Source: Nanobdellati archaeon
GTDB lineage: Archaea; SpSt-1190
Assembly: GCA_015522095.1 (NCBI GenBank)
Contig: WAMX01000015.1
Location: forward strand, 1-8,405
Direction: 5' to 3'
Length of the DNA stretch: 8,405 nucleotides
Shown piece by piece: positions 4,357-8,405 of the stretch. Positions within the stretch are counted from its first letter, which is position 1. Each line of letters opens with the position of its first letter. The translations under genes were made by a program, and so were the position numbers. The notes below the pieces were generated by a model that saw nothing but the letters and a program-made list of their open reading frames with translations, was not told where the DNA came from and searched no databases.

Positions 4357-5311
4357 GGGCGTTTTGCATCGCCCTGCTGATGGCATAAACTTCCCCGTTC
4401 ACCGGGTCAAAGAACGCGACCTCGTTCTCGACGGCCCATCCAAGCACGCGCGTGTTGACATCGGCCAGGCTAACGGAACCGCGGGCAAGCTTCTTTACGA
4501 GCCGCGCCTCAGCGGCACCCGCAGACTTGAGGAGGAAGCGAACGCGCGATGCCTTGCGCCGTATCATGCTGTCAAGTATGTCAATGTCGCCGGCAGCACG
4601 GAAGTGCTGCACCACCACCCACAGGTCATAGGGGCGCCCCCCCAGCGTGTCATAGACCTTCTTCGCCTTGGCGGGGTCCATTCCCTCTTCAGCCATCCAG
4701 TCAAGAACGCTCTTCTTCGGCAGGTCGCCCACGAAAAGGTACTGCGCGGTTTCCTCGAGCTCCGCGGCCTTGACAATCTCATCAACAAAGAGGCAATCGC
4801 TGGTGACGACAATGACGTGCGCTATGTGGAGCCGCTTGGTAATCGTGACGAGGAAGTTGAAGAGCTGGGAAAGCTCGTTCCTGTCGAGCCCGGAGTGCTT
4901 AAGGTTCTGTATCTCGTCAAGGACAAGCACGGGCCGCTTGTAGCCCCTGAGAGCCCTTATAAGAGGGGCAAAGGGATCAAGCTTCCCGAGGGACATTGCC
5001 TTGAGCTTGGAAGGGCTCACTTCAATCCCTTCCCGGATATTGACCCTGCCAAACCTCCTCCGGAGGTACTCCTTCAGCCGCGTGGCGGGACCCGGCCTTG
5101 GCACGGTAAGCACATTGTAGAGCTCCGTGGGGCTCCTCGCCCGGAAATCATAGTATATGGCCTCGCCGGGATACATGCTCGCTATTTTCATCATCAGCGT
5201 GCTTTTTCCGCTGGACTTCGGGCCATACACAAAAAGGACGGAGGTCGGCGGGGCGCCGAGGAGGTTCTTCAACTGCCATATCTCTGATTCGCGGTTGATG
5301 AACTTTAACAC
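4343..5311 (-). CDS. AAA+ ATPase of the archaeal ATPase (PF01637-like) family
   Basis: A 322-residue P-loop NTPase. It opens with the family-typical INRESEIWQLKNLL. The Walker A is GPKSSGKST (30-38), Walker B is VLVLDEIQ (128-135, D132-E133), and a sensor-1-like strand is VIVVTSD (166-172). GGRPYDLW (224-231) matches the GGxP motif of this group. The C-terminal 60-odd residues look like a winged helix. Such proteins are frequent in archaea as STAND-like switches, often of unknown target. No membrane segment is seen. The start is GTG 5311, supported by a TATA box centred 24 nt upstream and no SD, i.e. leaderless. The gene sits 29 nt after the end of a polytopic membrane protein gene in the same direction, and so may power or regulate the membrane cluster; this is only a positional argument. 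Confidence 0.85.
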   Translation of the reverse strand: MLKFINRESEIWQLKNLLGAPPTSVLFVYGPKSSGKSTLMMKIASMYPGEAIYYDFRARSPTELYNVLTVPRPGPATRLKEYLRRRFGRVNIREGIEVSPSKLKAMSLGKLDPFAPLIRALRGYKRPVLVLDEIQNLKHSGLDRNELSQLFNFLVTITKRLHIAHVIVVTSDCLFVDEIVKAAELEETAQYLFVGDLPKKSVLDWMAEEGMDPAKAKKVYDTLGGRPYDLWVVVQHFRAAGDIDILDSMIRRKASRVRFLLKSAGAAEARLVKKLARGSVSLADVNTRVLGWAVENEVAFFDPVNGEVYAISRAMQNALKKI

Positions 5312-5331
5312 TCTATGATAACAAGAAAAGG

Positions 5332-5338
5332 TATAAAA
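5332..5338 (-). promoter_or_regulatory. TATA box of AAA+ ATPase gene
   Basis: Minus strand reads TTTTATAC, centred 24 nt upstream of GTG 5311. It occupies nearly all of the gap after the upstream gene's stop (5341). The same octamer at the same distance precedes GTG 6426. Confidence 0.6.
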
Positions 5339-5340
5339 GA

Positions 5341-6426
5341 CTAACCCTCGCCGCCATAAATTTCAGATAGCAAATCACGGGCGGTCCCTTCCGCGCTCCT
5401 GTTGCCCGCTCTCGAGGCAAAGGCCGCTCTCAGGTTGTAGAAGAGCCACACGGAAACCACATAGAAAATCGCTTCAAAGAGTATGGCGACACCCATCAGC
5501 ATGAAGAAGTACACGGTAAATTTCGCGACAGAGCCTGAAAGACGGGCAAAGCTGGAGTATTCGCCAAAGGTTATCCCCACAAACATATAGAAAATGAAGA
5601 AGAAAAGGAAGGCATTTGCAAGGAAAAACCCGGCATTGTTCAGGGAATACATAAAGATGCGGTTTGCAACCCTTTTGAAGCCGCTCCGCTCTGCCTCATT
5701 ATTGCTCTCCTCTGCCGCACGGTTGTAGTCCTCAGGCGACATAAACCCGAGGTGGGCCGCCACACTGCCAAGCACATACCGGCTATAAGCTGCAAATAGC
5801 ACCAGAACGAGGACCAGGAGCAGCAAAAGGAAGACATAATTCGCCCACGCGTACCTTGATACCAGCCTGCCAAAGAGCCCGGCAGGGGTCTCATCCGTGA
5901 ATCTCAGCAGGACACTCATGAAATCGACGGGGTACACTACGGCTTGAGGAAGGAATTTCAGGACATTATGAATAAAGCTCATTGGGGAGAGCAGGGAACC
6001 CAGCTTCGAGAAATAGAGCATTATTGCAGCAACGCCAAACATCCTTGAAAGGTTCTCATTCAGCACGCCAAACCTGAACCAGTACCTGACGAAATTATAC
6101 ACAAAGCTCGCACCAAACATCAGTGCAAGAAAACCCCACGGGTTTGCCTTTATCGAGAGGTTGAGGAAGTTGTTGAGCAGTGCATCCACCACCCCAAGGC
6201 CCACCTGTATTGGCCTGAAAAAGAGGACATCAAAGAACCCGAAAGTTACTGTAAAGTCCCGGGCGTAGGAATAAAGGGCGACTATCAAAAAGACGAGCCT
6301 GCCCTGGAAAGAGCCCTTGCTGGAGGAGGAAAAGCTGGAGCCCTTAAACAGTGCATCAAAGAATATTACCACGTATATGAACGCAAGGGCAGGCACAACG
6401 GTTGTTTCAAGCACTTCGACACCCAC
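5341..6426 (-). CDS. Polytopic membrane protein of unknown function (361 aa)
   Basis: I do not recognise this protein. With the GTG 6426 start it has 361 residues and about six or seven membrane segments: roughly 7-28, 43-63, 97-115, 129-147, 195-223, 262-288 and 303-330. A charged loop lies at 228-258 (PEDYNRAAEESNNEAERSG region), and a hydrophilic helical tail follows 331. No signal peptide, catalytic motif or transporter signature is seen. The open frame extends upstream to ATG 6534, but those 36 residues are hydrophilic, low in similarity to a membrane protein start, and would overlap the preceding gene by 71 nt; a TTTTATAC box centred 24 nt before GTG 6426 supports the shorter form. It lies downstream of two more membrane protein genes and upstream of the ATPase gene, all in one direction. 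Confidence 0.75.
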   Translation of the reverse strand: MGVEVLETTVVPALAFIYVVIFFDALFKGSSFSSSSKGSFQGRLVFLIVALYSYARDFTVTFGFFDVLFFRPIQVGLGVVDALLNNFLNLSIKANPWGFLALMFGASFVYNFVRYWFRFGVLNENLSRMFGVAAIMLYFSKLGSLLSPMSFIHNVLKFLPQAVVYPVDFMSVLLRFTDETPAGLFGRLVSRYAWANYVFLLLLLVLVLVLFAAYSRYVLGSVAAHLGFMSPEDYNRAAEESNNEAERSGFKRVANRIFMYSLNNAGFFLANAFLFFFIFYMFVGITFGEYSSFARLSGSVAKFTVYFFMLMGVAILFEAIFYVVSVWLFYNLRAAFASRAGNRSAEGTARDLLSEIYGGEG

Positions 6427-6446
6427 AACATAAGGAAACCTGGAAG

Positions 6447-6453
6447 TATAAAA
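6447..6453 (-). promoter_or_regulatory. TATA box of 361-aa membrane protein gene
   Basis: Minus strand reads TTTTATAC, centred 24 nt before GTG 6426. It lies just past the stop codon (6464) of the upstream gene. It is the main evidence that the long open frame starting at 6534 is not the true gene start. Confidence 0.55.
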
Positions 6454-6463
6454 CCATTCGGGG

Positions 6464-7138
6464 CTATGGCTCTCTGCCAGGGGGCAGCTGCCCGGGGGAA
6501 GTTCGCTGCGAATCCTGCTCCTGTGGCTCCCCACCCGGAGTCATGGATGCGGCCATCCCGACTATGCGGGAGTACAGCACAAACAGCCGCATACCTATCA
6601 TAAATACTATGAAAACGGCAAGGCCCACGCCGGTAAATATCCATTCAATCCAGCCACCTATTACCCTGAAAATGTTTGTGATGCTCATTGTCGACACGGC
6701 TATTGAGGAAACTGATGCTGCAAGGAAAAGCCGGGTTGATTTCGAGAAGCTCCAGGCAAAAGAGAAGAGGTATTCCGTCCACACAAAAATGAAGAGCGTG
6801 GAGAACACATACTCAAAAAGCCCCGAAGCCACAGAAGGCTGGAAGAGGGACGCAAAATTGTTGAAGGCGAGGCTTGAAAGGAGGTAGGCCAGCAAAGCTG
6901 AGAGGAAATCACCAAGTCCCAGCGTGACGCTCAGAACCAGCCAGAGCATAACCAGTATTATGAAGTATGCCCTCGTCTGATCGCTCTCAAAGCCCTGCAG
7001 GTCAGGAACAAGCCCGTACTCTGTCATTGCCCCTGAAATTTCCTTCGTGATGTTGCCGAGTGAATACACAAGGCCGTCAGAACCCTGGGCATACACGCTG
7101 GAAAACAGGAGAAGTGCCAGAAAGATTGGTCTTACCAT
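6464..7138 (-). CDS. Signal-peptide polytopic membrane protein of unknown function (224 aa)
   Basis: Not recognised. Residues 1-17 are a good Sec signal peptide (basic R3, hydrophobic core, VYA-Q cleavage site). A short extracytoplasmic segment of about 40 residues follows, then about five hydrophobic segments near 57-76, 78-95, 107-128, 135-157 and 162-192, and a Pro/Gln-rich hydrophilic tail (201-224). A signal peptide ahead of several membrane helices is seen in TrbL/VirB6-like conjugation channel proteins, but no sequence signature confirms that. ATG 7138 lies 9 nt after the stop of the 315-aa gene with no TATA box at the proper distance, so the two are probably co-transcribed. A weak SD-like GTGAT sits just upstream. 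Confidence 0.75.
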   Translation of the reverse strand: MVRPIFLALLLFSSVYAQGSDGLVYSLGNITKEISGAMTEYGLVPDLQGFESDQTRAYFIILVMLWLVLSVTLGLGDFLSALLAYLLSSLAFNNFASLFQPSVASGLFEYVFSTLFIFVWTEYLFSFAWSFSKSTRLFLAASVSSIAVSTMSITNIFRVIGGWIEWIFTGVGLAVFIVFMIGMRLFVLYSRIVGMAASMTPGGEPQEQDSQRTSPGQLPPGREP

Positions 7139-7147
7139 ATCATCACA

Positions 7148-8095
7148 TTATCGGTCATTCTGGCGATTGTCATTGTCCAGGGCAGCATTAATGCCTTTCA
7201 GCGCTGCTGCTGCCTTGAATGCCTCCTCCGCACTCTTATATGCCTGCTTCCCCGCGGATACAGATACTGCCACCTGGGATATGACTATGGAAAGCAGGGC
7301 AAGTCCGAACACAATGAGCAGGAAGGCAGGACCCGTGCTGAGGCCAACAAAGTTGGATATCGAGAAGACGAGGTTTGCAAACCCCCCGGAAATAATTGTG
7401 AGGAAGGAGCCAAAAATCGCAATAAGCTTGCGGGTGCGGGAAGTAAAGGGCGCAAACATCAAAATGTCGTTGAGCATATAGAACAGTATAAGGAATGGCA
7501 GAAGGCCGAATATTCCAAAGCACTGCCAGATGGGGCGCTTCTCGGCCAGCAGGCTGGCTGCAACTTTCGCGCCCTTATTGCCAAAGTACTCCGTCGCTTC
7601 AGCAGTCCCCTCATACACTCCCCGCTGGACATTGGACATAACCGAGAAGAAGAGGTCATAGGGGACGACAACATACCCTTCCTCCGCGGTCGTTATATTT
7701 ATGTCAAAATTTTCCCTCCCCTTTTCAGAAACAAGCGACAGGGAAATCGGTTCCACACAGTTCCCCTGATCATTAAAAAGATTCTCATACAGGTAGTCGG
7801 CCCGCTGCGAGTCGGAGCAGCCCCCGCCGCTGCACTCCTTCAAAACAAGTTTGATTGGCCCGCAGAGGGAGTGCTCTCCAGATATTGTGAGCTCGCCGGC
7901 TGACAGGAGGGACATTGCATAGGGATTTATGAAAGGGCAATAGCCCGTTCCACTTCCAAACATTGATTCGAGGCTGGACCTCACCGAAACAAAGCCCTTT
8001 CCCAGCTGTGAGGTTGGAGAGAAAACGGACACAGTGCCCAGAAGGAGGAAACCACCAAGAAGTATCCACAAAAGGTCCGAGCTTCCCCTCTTCAC
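7148..8095 (-). CDS. Membrane protein with cysteine-rich ectodomain (315 aa), unknown function
   Basis: Not recognised. Residues 8-25 form an N-terminal signal anchor. Residues about 26-188 are a soluble, probably extracytoplasmic domain with cysteines C53, C78, C88, C93 and C113, which could form disulphides. Three hydrophobic segments follow (about 193-215, 222-247, 253-277), then a charged Ala/Lys/Glu helix (278-308) likely in the cytoplasm. From GGFA (237) to about 295 it aligns without gaps to the partial protein encoded just upstream (shared GGFA, G-x-AFLLI, and LS...S positions), so the two are tandem paralogues. The start is GTG 8095; an overlapping ATG is out of frame and runs straight into TGA. 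A TATA box 24-25 nt upstream predicts a leaderless mRNA. The 224-aa gene follows after 9 nt. Confidence 0.75.
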   Translation of the reverse strand: MKRGSSDLLWILLGGFLLLGTVSVFSPTSQLGKGFVSVRSSLESMFGSGTGYCPFINPYAMSLLSAGELTISGEHSLCGPIKLVLKECSGGGCSDSQRADYLYENLFNDQGNCVEPISLSLVSEKGRENFDINITTAEEGYVVVPYDLFFSVMSNVQRGVYEGTAEATEYFGNKGAKVAASLLAEKRPIWQCFGIFGLLPFLILFYMLNDILMFAPFTSRTRKLIAIFGSFLTIISGGFANLVFSISNFVGLSTGPAFLLIVFGLALLSIVISQVAVSVSAGKQAYKSAEEAFKAAAALKGINAALDNDNRQNDR

Positions 8096-8115
8096 ATTAA
8101 AAATCCGGGCGGAAG

Positions 8116-8123
8116 AATATATG
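8116..8123 (-). promoter_or_regulatory. TATA box of 315-aa membrane protein gene
   Basis: Minus strand reads CATATATT, centred 24-25 nt before GTG 8095, within the 37-nt gap after the upstream stop codon (8133-8135). It fits the leaderless spacing seen for the other lead genes of the window. Confidence 0.55.
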
Positions 8124-8132
8124 CGTTACTGT

Positions 8133-8405
8133 TTAGCGCTGCTCCTCCCTGTCAATGTCCGTCTGGCCGGGGGAGAGCGCTTCAACAAGCGCCTCCGTCG
8201 TGAGCTGCGACGCCATCTTCTTTGCCAGCCTCTCGGTTTCTCTGGCAGCCCTTGCCTGCGCTGCCTGGAGCTGGGCGAGCCAGCTGAGCAGCACGGAGAG
8301 GAAAATCATGCTCAGAAGTATGAGCAGGAAGGCCCCGCCAACATTTATTGAAGCAAGGTATGCGAGGTACCAGATGAACCGTGCAAACCCGCCGGTAAGT
8401 ATGGC
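8133..8405 (-). CDS. Partial membrane protein, paralogue of the 315-aa protein (C-terminal 90 residues)
   Basis: The reading frame enters from the right edge of the window and ends at TAA 8133-8135; the start is outside. The visible 90 residues comprise two hydrophobic segments (about 7-20 and 23-44) and a long charged helix (about 45-75, rich in Ala, Arg, Glu, Lys), then a polar tail ending DREEQR. The order and many positions match the C terminus of the 315-aa protein encoded 37 nt downstream (GGFA start, G-x-AFLLI, LS and A positions), in an ungapped alignment of about 58 residues. It is probably part of the same membrane gene cluster. Function unknown. Confidence 0.75.
   Translation of the reverse strand, partial: AILTGGFARFIWYLAYLASINVGGAFLLILLSMIFLSVLLSWLAQLQAAQARAARETERLAKKMASQLTTEALVEALSPGQTDIDREEQR

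Noticed and set aside
4238..5287. Long open frame (349 codons) on the plus strand opposite the ATPase
   Set aside because: The minus-strand ATPase has intact Walker A and B motifs; the plus-strand product has no recognisable features.
6427..6534. 36-residue N-terminal extension of the 361-aa membrane protein from ATG 6534
   Set aside because: It overlaps the upstream gene by 71 nt, contains the likely TATA box, and the hydrophilic Pro/Ser/Arg-rich sequence looks like an out-of-frame reading of the neighbour's tail.

Overview
The window looks archaeal. It carries an intron-containing tRNA-Tyr(GUA) with a C1-G72 pair and no encoded CCA. It has archaeal-style TATA boxes centred about 24-28 nt upstream of start codons. 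It also has two typical archaeal toxin-antitoxin (TA) modules and an AAA+ ATPase of the archaeal type. The lineage cannot be fixed from this sequence. The bacterial-looking, short methionyl-tRNA synthetase would fit a small-genome (DPANN-like) archaeon or simple horizontal transfer, but that is inference.

Layout. Bases 1-83 hold no recognisable gene. tRNA-Tyr occupies 84-199. From about 203 to 1817 lie two compact, more AT-rich modules, both transcribed leftwards toward the tRNA: wHTH-nucleotidyltransferase (MNT) plus HEPN, then a RelB-like antitoxin plus RelE toxin. Each module is bounded by a direct repeat of the tRNA 3' end: 188-202 in the tRNA itself, 1268-1280 between the modules, and 1801-1817 after the second. 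The left-hand stop codon of each module almost touches its repeat. This looks like a tandem array of TA cassettes inserted at a tRNA 3' end, with no recombinase visible, and it is the most interesting signal here.

To the right, on the + strand, are an M20-family metallopeptidase/deacylase (1861-2892) and a bacterial-type methionyl-tRNA synthetase (2929-4356). On the - strand, meeting metG tail to tail with a 14-nt overlap, is a run of an AAA+ ATPase (4343-5311) and four membrane proteins (5341-6426, 6464-7138, 7148-8095 and a partial one at 8133-8405). I do not recognise the membrane proteins as a named system. They are a signal-peptide polytopic protein, a larger polytopic protein, and two tandem paralogues ending in the same hydrophobic-plus-helix tail. 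Together with the ATPase they may form one envelope complex.

Expression. Genes that head a transcription unit (MNT, relB-like, M20, ATPase, the 361-aa and 315-aa membrane proteins) have a TATA box at leaderless or near-leaderless spacing. Two genes inside TA operons (HEPN, RelE) instead have a clear GGAGG Shine-Dalgarno that picks the internal start. Two starts that differ from the longest open frame (1861 and 6426) were chosen on this promoter geometry, and those at 624 and 1548 on Shine-Dalgarno spacing.
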